Below are positions 5,526 to 11,883 of a stretch of 11,883 nt of DNA, piece by piece. The stretch is taken from NCBI GenBank assembly GCA_903833025.1, contig CAILDT010000563.1, positions 1 to 11,883 on the forward strand, in the 5' to 3' direction. Source of the stretch: an uncultured Bacteroidota bacterium (GTDB lineage Bacteria; Bacteroidota; Bacteroidia; 2-12-FULL-35-15). The notes beneath the pieces were generated by a model. That model saw only the letters and a list, made by a program, of their open reading frames with translations, searched no databases and had not been told where the DNA came from. A program made the translations under genes and the position numbers. Each line of letters begins with the position of its first letter. Position 1 is the first letter of the stretch.

Positions 5526-6503
5526 ATGAACTCCAAAGGACCCATCTCTATTTTTATAGAAAAACATTTCAAACATTTTAATTCCGCCGCATTGGTAGAT
5601 GCAGCTAAAGGGTATGAACTTCACCTTACCGAAGGCGGAAAAATGATGGTAACTCTTGCAGGAGCAATGAGCACTGCCGAGTTAGGAAAGTCGTTAGCCG
5701 AAATGATTCGTCAGGGAAAGGTGGATATAATCTCTTGTACCGGTGCTAATCTCGAAGAAGATATTATGAACCTTGTGGCGCATTCGCATTATAAACGTGT
5801 GCCTAATTATAGAGATTTATCTCCGCAGGAAGAGTGGGATTTACTTGAAAATCATTATAACCGAGTTACCGATACGTGTATTCCTGAAGAAGAAGCATTC
5901 CGCAGATTACAAAAACATATTCATAAAATATGGAAAGATGCTGATGATAAGGGCGAGCGTTATTTTCCGCACGAGTATATGTTTCAGATGTTAAAGAGTA
6001 GAGTGCTGGAGCAATATTATGAAATAGACCCTAAAGATAGTTGGATGTTGGCTGCTGCTGAACGTAATTTACCAATGGTAGTGCCTGGTTGGGAAGATTC
6101 TACAATGGGAAATATTTTTACATCTTACGTTATTAAAAACGAAATAAAAGCATCTACAATGAAATCGGGTATTGAATATATGGCTTGGCTGGCTGATTGG
6201 TACCCGAAGAATTCAGGTGGAAAAGGAATAGGATTTTTTCAGATTGGAGGCGGTATAGCGGGCGATTTCCCTATTTGTGTTGTGCCAATGCTTTATCAGG
6301 ATATGGGAATGCACGATATTCCTTTTTGGGGTTATTTCTGCCAGATTTCCGATTCTACTACCAGTTACGGTTCTTATTCTGGAGCTGTACCTAACGAAAA
6401 AATTACGTGGGGAAAGTTAGATATTCATACGCCTAAATACATTGTAGAAAGTGATGCTACTATTGTCGCACCATTGATGTTTGCTTGGATACTTGGCTGG
6501 TAG
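5526..6503 (+). CDS. Deoxyhypusine-synthase-family protein
   Basis: A 325-residue protein matching the deoxyhypusine synthase family over its full length. Recognisable blocks are LAGAMSTAELGK (about 44-55) and ISCTGANLEEDIMN (about 69-82), which correspond to NAD-binding regions. GIGFFQIGGGIAGDFPI, SDSTTSYGSYSGA and EKITWGKL lie in the C-terminal third. Lys297 in TWGKL corresponds to the lysine that carries the aminobutyl intermediate in eukaryotic and archaeal enzymes, so the protein is probably active. Those enzymes move an aminobutyl group from spermidine to a lysine of eIF5A. Bacteria lack eIF5A, so a small-molecule acceptor, such as a diamine giving homospermidine or a related polyamine, is likely. 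This is inference. No other polyamine gene is in view. The gene has its own promoter box and a stop 5 nt from that of convergent hflX. Confidence 0.85.
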   Translation: MNSKGPISIFIEKHFKHFNSAALVDAAKGYELHLTEGGKMMVTLAGAMSTAELGKSLAEMIRQGKVDIISCTGANLEEDIMNLVAHSHYKRVPNYRDLSPQEEWDLLENHYNRVTDTCIPEEEAFRRLQKHIHKIWKDADDKGERYFPHEYMFQMLKSRVLEQYYEIDPKDSWMLAAAERNLPMVVPGWEDSTMGNIFTSYVIKNEIKASTMKSGIEYMAWLADWYPKNSGGKGIGFFQIGGGIAGDFPICVVPMLYQDMGMHDIPFWGYFCQISDSTTSYGSYSGAVPNEKITWGKLDIHTPKYIVESDATIVAPLMFAWILGW

Positions 6504-6508
6504 GCAGT

Positions 6509-7711
6509 TTAGTAAAGAAACTTATTATAAGTATATCGCTTTTGATGCAATGCTTTTACATTATCATAAAGCACCTTTTTAAACTCATCAATATGGTCTT
6601 TATTGATTGCCGAAATAAACAGACATGGCATATCAAATTTATTCATCCACGTTTTTTCTAATTGTTCCAAACTGATATTTCGTTTAGTAATTGGTGTTAA
6701 ATCATCATCATCTTTTTTCTCAAAAGTAAAAGCATCTATTTTATTAAACACCATCATCACTGGTTTGTCGCCGGCACCAATGTCGGTTAGTGTTTGATTA
6801 ACAACATTTATCTGGTCTTCAAATCCGGGATGAGAGATATCTACTACGTGCAATAAAATATCTGCTTCGCGAACTTCATCCAATGTTGATTTAAAAGATT
6901 CGACAAGTGTAGTAGGTAGTTTGCGGATAAACCCAACAGTGTCAGAAAGTAAGAAAGGAAGATTTTCTATCACAACTTTTCTAACTGCAGTATCTAACGT
7001 TGCGAATAATTTATTCTCGGCAAACACATCACTCTTGCTTAAGAGGTTCATAATAGTGCTTTTGCCAACATTGGTATAACCAACCAAAGCAACACGAATA
7101 AGTTCTCCTCTGCTTTTGCGTTGCGTTTCCATTTGCTTGTCAATAGTTAGCAGCTTTTCTTTCAGGAGGGCGATTCTATCACGTACAATACGGCGGTCAG
7201 TTTCTATCTCCTTTTCACCTGCTCCTTTCATACCTATACCACCTTTTATCCTATCGTGGTGGCTCCACATTTTAGTTAGTCGGGGTAATAAGTATTGATA
7301 TTGCGCAAGCTCCACTTGTGTTTTAGCATGAGCAGTGCGGGCACGAGAAGCAAATATATCAAGGATTAAAGTGGTACGGTCTAATACTTTTATCTTGTGT
7401 TTTGGGTTCGTATTAATTTCTTTCTCGATGTTTCGTTGCTGTGCAGGGGAGAGTTCATCATCAATAATAACAATATCTATCAGGTTTTCATTCACAAAAG
7501 TACGAATCTCATTAAGTTTGCCAGACCCTACAAAGATGCGTGTATCGGGATGTTCGAGCCGTTGTGTAAAACGTTTTTTGATTTCTGCTCCTGCGGTATT
7601 TGCCAGAAACTCCAGTTCGTCAAGGTATTCTGTAATAGTTTCCTCATCCTGATTTTTATTTATTAATCCGATGAGTACGGCAGTTTCATTTTTTCTGGAG
7701 GTATCGTGCAT
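6509..7711 (-). CDS. hflX: GTPase HflX
   Basis: A 400-residue ribosome-associated GTPase, usual length for the family. The N-terminal HflX-specific domain (about 1-195) includes RIFVGSGKLNEI (58-69), the helical part with RTAHAKTQVELAQYQYLLPRL, and the glycine-rich GGIGMKGAGEKEIETDRR. The GTPase domain carries G1 GYTNVGKS (211-218), a G2 Thr in FATLDT, G3 DTVG (257-260), G4 NKID (323-326) and G5 SAIN (367-370). HflX homologues bind the 50S subunit, split stalled or hibernating ribosomes and act in heat and other stress. A short Asp/Lys-rich insertion (about 331-337) follows G4. The gene starts 20 nt after the stop of the cytochrome gene on the same strand, and no promoter box was found in the gap, so co-transcription is likely. 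The function of that pairing is unclear. Confidence 0.95.
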   Translation of the reverse strand: MHDTSRKNETAVLIGLINKNQDEETITEYLDELEFLANTAGAEIKKRFTQRLEHPDTRIFVGSGKLNEIRTFVNENLIDIVIIDDELSPAQQRNIEKEINTNPKHKIKVLDRTTLILDIFASRARTAHAKTQVELAQYQYLLPRLTKMWSHHDRIKGGIGMKGAGEKEIETDRRIVRDRIALLKEKLLTIDKQMETQRKSRGELIRVALVGYTNVGKSTIMNLLSKSDVFAENKLFATLDTAVRKVVIENLPFLLSDTVGFIRKLPTTLVESFKSTLDEVREADILLHVVDISHPGFEDQINVVNQTLTDIGAGDKPVMMVFNKIDAFTFEKKDDDDLTPITKRNISLEQLEKTWMNKFDMPCLFISAINKDHIDEFKKVLYDNVKALHQKRYTYNKFLY

Positions 7712-7731
7712 AAGTAATTCCGAACTCCTAA

Positions 7732-8367
7732 CTATTTCTTAAGAGTTACAACATAAGCTGATACAGCATTTGTTTCCTGTTCTGTCAAAACGTCTTTAAA
7801 TGGTGCCATTGAACCAGAACCATTTTTTATTTGTTCAGCTATTGCTTTTAAATTCATTTGAGAAGTGGTAAGGTCGGCACCACCTGCGCCATTGGTTCCG
7901 CCTTTGCCGTGACACGCTATACAATCAGCATTATAAATAGCTTCGCCGTGTTTCATCATATCATAATTAGGGTCGTTAACATTTGCAACTGCAGAATCTA
8001 TATTTTGTTTATTCGCTTTCATTTTGTTCATTTCTGCTAAACCATAGGCAGTTATTATCATTAATAAAGAAAGTGACGCAAGTATTTTGTTTTTCTTTTT
8101 GAAACCAATTATTGCAGTTGGTATAGAAAGAAGAACAATAACAATTTTAATTAGTATCAACGGATTTGCGCCTTTTTGTACAAGCATATAAATACCTGTT
8201 GCCAAAAACAGTGTGCTGATAATCATTTCAGGAACTTTCACAATCTTTGTGAACTTGGCTAAGCTGTTATTATTATTAGCTAAAAGAAGAATTGTTTTTA
8301 TTAAATAAATTAGTAAAAACAAAATCACAACAACAACGTGTGTGTGTTTAATTAAGTTATAGTCCAT
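7732..8367 (-). CDS. SirB2-like membrane domain fused to cytochrome c
   Basis: A 211-residue protein in two parts. Residues 1-115 form four hydrophobic helices (about 8-30, 47-64, 69-88, 95-112). The H8/H10 pair near the start of helix 1 resembles the SirB2 family. Residues 133-211 form a class I cytochrome c domain with haem motif CIACH (C149, C152, H153), a Gly-rich segment GGTNGAGGADL, and probable axial Met187 in GSMAPF. Positive residues cluster in the loops between helices 1-2 (K38, K41, K44) and 3-4 (KKKNK). This puts those loops in the cytoplasm and both termini in the periplasm, where haem is attached. The protein is probably a membrane-tethered electron carrier, but its partners are not in view. 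It is the first gene of a likely operon with hflX. The SirB2 assignment is less certain than the cytochrome c part. Confidence 0.8.
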   Translation of the reverse strand: MDYNLIKHTHVVVVILFLLIYLIKTILLLANNNNSLAKFTKIVKVPEMIISTLFLATGIYMLVQKGANPLILIKIVIVLLSIPTAIIGFKKKNKILASLSLLMIITAYGLAEMNKMKANKQNIDSAVANVNDPNYDMMKHGEAIYNADCIACHGKGGTNGAGGADLTTSQMNLKAIAEQIKNGSGSMAPFKDVLTEQETNAVSAYVVTLKK

Positions 8368-8389
8368 AGGTTTAAATTTTTTATCCGCT

Positions 8390-8397
8390 CAAAAGTA
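8390..8397 (-). promoter_or_regulatory. -7 box for the cytochrome gene (TACTTTTG)
   Basis: On the minus strand this reads TACTTTTG, an exact TAnnTTTG match 22 nt before the start codon, giving a leader of roughly 16 nt. No clear -33 TTG is seen. It would drive the cytochrome-hflX unit. Confidence 0.5.
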
Positions 8398-8456
8398 ATA
8401 AAAATCTATTGGTTTTACCGCTCATATAAATATATCAGTGAATCATATTATTATAC

Positions 8457-8464
8457 TAATTTTG
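8457..8464 (+). promoter_or_regulatory. -7 box for the tandem amidohydrolase gene (TAATTTTG)
   Basis: An exact TAnnTTTG match 32 nt before the ATG at 8497. A -33 TTG is not obvious. With the box at 8390 on the other strand, it makes 8368-8496 a divergent promoter region. The decamer CCGCTCAAAA occurs beside both boxes (8385-8394 and 8468-8477). Confidence 0.5.
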
Positions 8465-8496
8465 TTTCCGCTCAAAAAAGCACTAACTAAACAGAT

Positions 8497-11400
8497 ATGA
8501 AAAAAGCAATATTATTCCTTTCTACAATTATATTTGCCGCTGCATCTATTGCACAGGAAACATTTCCGGTTAATGGCACTACAAATAAAATACATACTAC
8601 TTATGCATTTACCAATGCAAACATAGTTGTTAACCCAGATGAAACAATTAATAATGCAACTCTTTTAATTAAAGATGGAATTATTGTTGAGGTAGGTGCC
8701 AAAGTTACCATACCGAAAGGATGTGCTGTATATGATTTGAAGGGGAAGACCATTTATCCTGCCTTGATTGATGCTTATACCAATTATGGAATTGCAGATG
8801 CGAAACCTGTACCTCGTATGTTTCCTGGTCCGCAAATGGAAAGTAATATAAAAGGTGCGTATGGTTGGAATCAGGCAGTGAAAGCGGATGTAGAAGCATA
8901 TAAATTATTTCAGGATAATATGGCTGCTTCGGAGGAGATGCGCAAAATGGGGTTTGGTGCGGTTCTTACTTTTCAGAAAGATGGTATTGTAAGAGGAAGT
9001 GCAGCGGTGGTTTCTCTTGCAGATGGAAAAGAAAACAACTTAATTATTGCTGACAAAGCAGCAGCAATGCTTTCGTTTGATAAAGGAACTTCTTCACAAG
9101 ACTATCCTTCATCAATGATGGGTGCTATTGCATTGTTGCGTCAAACATATTTAGATGCAAGTTGGTATAAAGCTGATAAAACTAAAAAAGAATACAACAT
9201 ATCTTTAGATGCTTTTAATAATTTACAATCGCTCCCACAGATATTTGAAACCACTGATAAACTAAGTGCTTTACGTGCTGATAAAATTGGAAAAGAGTTT
9301 AAAGTAAATTATATTATTAAAGGATGTGGTAATGAATATCAGCGATTAGATGATATAAAAGCTACCAACTGTAAATTTATTATTCCGCTTAATTTCCCTG
9401 CTGCGTTTGATGTTGAAGATGCTTATGATGCATCTAATGTTTCGTTAACAGAAATGAAACATTGGGAAATGGCACCAGTTAATGCTTTTGCAATGGAAAA
9501 GAATTATATTCCTTTTGCCATTACTACTGCTGATTTGAAAGACAAAAAAGATTTCTGGAAAAACCTACGTAAAGCAATTGCTTATGGGTTATCAGAAAAA
9601 CAAGCATTAAAATCATTAACAACAATACCTGCCGAAATGCTTAATGTTGCTGATAAAATAGGAAGTTTGAAAACGGGAATGATTGCCAACTTTATTATTA
9701 CATCTGGTAATTTGTTTGATGAGAAAACAATTATCTATGAAAATTGGATACAGGGAAATCCTTATAAAATTAATGATTACAATGCTATTGACGTAAGAGG
9801 AGTTTATAACTTCGCTTATGAAAACAAACGGTTATATGAATTAAAAATAGAAGGAGATATTGATAAACTAAAAGCAACAGTACTAATAGATACTACAAAA
9901 ACACCAGTTAACATAACTGTTGCAGGCAACAATGTTTCTATTACTTTTAGTCCGAAGGATAGAATTGGTACTGTAAGATTAAGTGGAAACATAACTCTTA
10001 ACCCACTTAAAATGTCGGGGAAAGGACAAACACCTGAGGGCGACTGGCTTGATTGGAGCGCGACTTATAAAGCAACATTTGTTCCTATTGTCAAAAAAGA
10101 TTCGGCTAAAAAAGCTCCTACATTTGGTAAAGTGTTTTATCCTTTCTGTGCTTATGGGCAACCTCACGAAGATGAAAATGGATTTATTAAAGAGAAAATT
10201 AAAGAGTTTAAAAACCGTTATGATGCTGTATTAATAAAGCACGTAACTGTGTGGACGAATGAAGCAGAAGGTGTTTTGAAGAACCAAGATGTGTATATGA
10301 CGGAAGGAAGAATTGTAAGAATTGCTGATGATATTACCCCTACCAAACTTGCTTATGCAAAAATTATTGATGGTACAGGAAAACATCTGACCGCAGGAAT
10401 CATTGATGAACATTCGCACATAGCAATTTCAAACGGAGTAAATGAAGGTACCCAGACATCAAGTGCTGAAGTAAGAATTGGTGATGTTATTAATTCGGAA
10501 GACATAAATATTTATCGCCAGTTGTCGGGCGGCGTTACTTGTTCGCAATTATTACACGGCTCGGCTAACCCTATTGGCGGACAATCTGCAATAATAAAAT
10601 TACGTTGGGGGAAATCGCCTGAAGAAATGAAGTTTGAGAAAGCTGATGGTTATATCAAATTTGCGTTAGGAGAAAATGTAAAGCAAAGTAACTGGGGAGA
10701 TTTTAATACTGTTCGTTATCCGCAATCGCGGATGGGAGTGGAACAAGTGTATTATGATTATTTTACAAGAGCTAAAGAATATGATGCGAAACAAAAAGCA
10801 AATGCTTCGGTATCTGATAAACAAAAAGCAAGTGCAACTCCTTTCCGCAGGGATTTGGAACTGGAAGCATTGGCGGAGATATTAAATAAAAAACGTTTTA
10901 TTACTTGCCACTCTTATGTACAATCTGAAATTAATATGCTAATGCACGTTGGTGATTCAATGGGTTTTCAGGTGAATACATTTACACATATATTAGAAGG
11001 GTATAAAGTAGCAGATAAAATGAAAGCAAGAAATATAGGCGGCTCTACATTCAGTGATTGGTGGGCTTACAAGATGGAAGTAAAAGAAGCAATTCCTTAT
11101 AATGCGTCGTTAATGAATCAAATGGGAATAGTTACTGCCATCAATTCGGATGATGCTGAAATGGGAAGGAGATTAAATCAGGAAGCTGCTAAGTCGGTTA
11201 AATATGGTGGAACAAGCGAAGAAGATGCTTTGAAAATGGTTACTCTTAATCCTGCTAAGTTATTACACCTTGATAAAAAAGTAGGAAGTATTAAAGTGGG
11301 GAAAGATGCGGATGTAGTGTTATGGTCGGATAATCCATTGTCTATTTATGCTAAAGTGGAAAAGACTATTATTGATGGAATTATTTATTATGATAGCGAA

Positions 11401-11565
11401 GAAGATGCAAAGTTGAGAGTAGATATTCAGAAAGAAAGAGCACGTATTATACAGAAAATGCTGGATGAGAAAAAGGGCGGAGCACCAGTAGTAAAGCCGA
11501 TGCCAAAGAAACAGAAACTTTATGGGTGTGATGATTTGGAAGTGGATTATATGAATGCAGAGTAG
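8497..11565 (+). CDS. Secreted tandem amidohydrolase (degenerate N-copy, active-looking C-copy)
   Basis: A 1022-residue protein with a Sec signal peptide (1-19, cleavage near AQ) and two amidohydrolase-like halves. The C-terminal half (about 575-990) keeps the metal-site pattern: HSH at 639-641 in IIDEHSHIA, H805 in TCHSY, H831 in THILEG and D885 in NSDDAE. It closes with the composite beta domain signature NPAKLLHLDKKVGSIKVGKD. This resembles imidazolonepropionase-type enzymes that cleave cyclic amides or dipeptides. The N-terminal half (about 35-425) repeats the layout (TIYPALIDAYTNYG; IPAEMLNVADKIGSLKTGM), but the HxH is replaced by YTN (94-96), so it is probably non-catalytic. A beta-rich linker (about 430-545) joins them. 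The protein is likely periplasmic; the substrate is unknown. The C-terminal tail is Lys-rich. It has its own -7 box and no clear terminator before the repeat array. Confidence 0.88.
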   Translation: MKKAILFLSTIIFAAASIAQETFPVNGTTNKIHTTYAFTNANIVVNPDETINNATLLIKDGIIVEVGAKVTIPKGCAVYDLKGKTIYPALIDAYTNYGIADAKPVPRMFPGPQMESNIKGAYGWNQAVKADVEAYKLFQDNMAASEEMRKMGFGAVLTFQKDGIVRGSAAVVSLADGKENNLIIADKAAAMLSFDKGTSSQDYPSSMMGAIALLRQTYLDASWYKADKTKKEYNISLDAFNNLQSLPQIFETTDKLSALRADKIGKEFKVNYIIKGCGNEYQRLDDIKATNCKFIIPLNFPAAFDVEDAYDASNVSLTEMKHWEMAPVNAFAMEKNYIPFAITTADLKDKKDFWKNLRKAIAYGLSEKQALKSLTTIPAEMLNVADKIGSLKTGMIANFIITSGNLFDEKTIIYENWIQGNPYKINDYNAIDVRGVYNFAYENKRLYELKIEGDIDKLKATVLIDTTKTPVNITVAGNNVSITFSPKDRIGTVRLSGNITLNPLKMSGKGQTPEGDWLDWSATYKATFVPIVKKDSAKKAPTFGKVFYPFCAYGQPHEDENGFIKEKIKEFKNRYDAVLIKHVTVWTNEAEGVLKNQDVYMTEGRIVRIADDITPTKLAYAKIIDGTGKHLTAGIIDEHSHIAISNGVNEGTQTSSAEVRIGDVINSEDINIYRQLSGGVTCSQLLHGSANPIGGQSAIIKLRWGKSPEEMKFEKADGYIKFALGENVKQSNWGDFNTVRYPQSRMGVEQVYYDYFTRAKEYDAKQKANASVSDKQKASATPFRRDLELEALAEILNKKRFITCHSYVQSEINMLMHVGDSMGFQVNTFTHILEGYKVADKMKARNIGGSTFSDWWAYKMEVKEAIPYNASLMNQMGIVTAINSDDAEMGRRLNQEAAKSVKYGGTSEEDALKMVTLNPAKLLHLDKKVGSIKVGKDADVVLWSDNPLSIYAKVEKTIIDGIIYYDSEEDAKLRVDIQKERARIIQKMLDEKKGGAPVVKPMPKKQKLYGCDDLEVDYMNAE

Positions 11566-11607
11566 GCTGGGGTGGGATTGGAACGCAGATTTTATATGAT
11601 TGCTTAG

Positions 11608-11654
11608 GATTTAAAAGGATTCTTTTAATCGCCTTCGGCGAATATGATTTAAAA
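11608..11654. repeat. Hairpin-forming core of repeat copy 1
   Basis: GATTTAAAA occurs at 11608-11616 and again at 11646-11654, with its near complement TTTTAATC between them at 11623-11630. The middle arm can therefore pair with either side, giving two exclusive folds. A small stable hairpin TCGCC-TTC-GGCGA (11629-11641) lies inside. It may act as a terminator-like or protein-binding structure, and the tight GC hairpin would be possible in RNA or single-stranded DNA. Confidence 0.6.
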
Positions 11655-11705
11655 TGGTTGAAGTATTGGGTATGATTGGAACGCAGATTTTATATGATTG
11701 TTTAG

Positions 11706-11752
11706 GATTAAAAAGGATTCTTTTAATCGCCTTCGGCGAATATGATTTAAAA
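11706..11752. repeat. Hairpin-forming core of repeat copy 2
   Basis: The same arrangement as in copy 1, shifted by 98 bp: GATTAAAA at 11706, TTTTAATC at 11721-11728, the GC hairpin at 11727-11739 and GATTTAAAA at 11744-11752. A single T-to-A change makes the first left arm an exact 8-bp complement of TTTTAATC. That improves the pairing rather than harming it. Confidence 0.6.
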
Positions 11753-11798
11753 TGTTTGAAGTATTATGTGGGATTGAAACCCAGATTTTATATAATTT

Positions 11799-11883
11799 AT
11801 GAACAGAGATAACTTTTTACATTCTGATATTACTTCAAAAATTATTAAAGCATATTATAATGTTTATAATACTCTTGGTTTTG
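11799..11883 (+). CDS. Start of a probable GxxExxY-family (PDDEXK_3) protein, partial
   Basis: The frame opens at ATG 11799 and runs off the right edge after 28 codons. The visible residues include SDITSKIIKAYYNVYNTLGF. This matches the N-terminus of GxxExxY proteins, where a helix of the type ..IIxAxxxVxxxLGxGF precedes the name-giving GxxExxY motif. That motif would fall just outside the window, so the call is not complete. The family is classed with PD-(D/E)XK-like folds, but its function is not established. The start codon lies 28 nt into the third, truncated repeat copy, so the repeat supplies the 5' untranslated region. The first codons (GAACAGAGAT) also resemble the repeat opening GAACGCAGAT. 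No TAnnTTTG box was found just upstream. Confidence 0.6.
   Translation, partial: MNRDNFLHSDITSKIIKAYYNVYNTLGF

Larger units (their letters stand above)
11576..11801 (+). repeat. Direct repeat array, 98-bp period, 2.3 copies
   Basis: Copies start at 11576, 11674 and 11772, exactly 98 bp apart. Copies 1 and 2 are nearly identical, with a few substitutions (11603 C/T, 11612 T/A, 11657 G/T) and divergence only in the last 8-10 bases. Copy 3 is cut after about 30 bases, with GATTGAAACCCAGATTTTAT matching the GATTGGAACGCAGATTTTAT that opens the others. The array fills nearly all of the gap between the amidohydrolase and the next gene. It is not CRISPR: units abut without unique spacers. Repeats with a similar GGAACGCAGATT opening are, as I recall, scattered between genes in many Bacteroidota. 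The copy number here may change by slippage or recombination. Confidence 0.92.

Noticed and set aside
5773..6394. Short open frames inside the deoxyhypusine-synthase-like gene
   Set aside because: They are out-of-frame shadows with no start context or domain.
7335..7666. Overlapping plus-strand open frames opposite hflX
   Set aside because: They are antisense shadows of a fully conserved GTPase gene, with Ser/Phe-rich translations and no recognisable domain.
11576..11801. Direct repeats read as a CRISPR array
   Set aside because: Units are about 98 bp, contiguous and nearly identical throughout. There are no unique spacers and no cas genes.

Overview
The window looks like chromosomal DNA of an AT-rich member of the Bacteroidota, perhaps Chitinophagales- or Sphingobacteriales-like. 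Four things point there. Promoter-like boxes fit the Bacteroidota consensus TAnnTTTG, with A-rich leaders instead of strong Shine-Dalgarno sites. A secreted protein ends in what looks like a type IX secretion (T9SS) sorting tail. There is a bacterial deoxyhypusine-synthase homologue and a tandem amidohydrolase of the Bacteroidota type. The right edge carries an intergenic repeat array next to a GxxExxY-family gene. No phage or insertion sequence is visible, and most of the window is ordinary chromosome.

Layout: 1-416 is the 3' end of an unrecognised gene. 449-908 is a two-gene type II toxin-antitoxin module with its own promoter box. 913-3084 (minus strand) is a probable operon of a secreted MuiA/DUF4139 protein followed by a membrane-anchored J-domain protein. 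3085-3345 is a promoter region. 3346-4149 encodes a probable T9SS cargo protein and ends at a strong terminator. 4232-4633 is methylmalonyl-CoA epimerase, convergent with a HAD phosphatase (4637-5266, minus).

5285-5463 is a compact regulatory and RNA region: overlapping divergent promoters, a perfect 22-bp palindrome, a CAU-anticodon tRNA and a terminator. 5526-6503 is a deoxyhypusine-synthase-like enzyme, convergent with hflX (6509-7711, minus). hflX lies just downstream of a SirB2-like/cytochrome c fusion gene (7732-8367, minus). A divergent promoter region (8368-8496) then leads to a 1022-residue secreted tandem amidohydrolase (8497-11565) whose N-terminal copy has lost its metal-binding HxH.

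The right end (11576-11801) holds 2.3 copies of a direct repeat with an exact 98-bp period. Each full copy carries hairpin-forming segments. The third, truncated copy runs into the start codon of a gene whose first 28 residues look like the GxxExxY (PDDEXK_3) family. This repeat-plus-gene arrangement is the least explained structure in the window and the best candidate for an undescribed system.

The genes do not form one pathway. They are housekeeping, envelope and stress functions in short transcription units. Three convergent gene pairs have stop codons only 3-5 nt apart, so the genome is tightly packed except at the repeat array.
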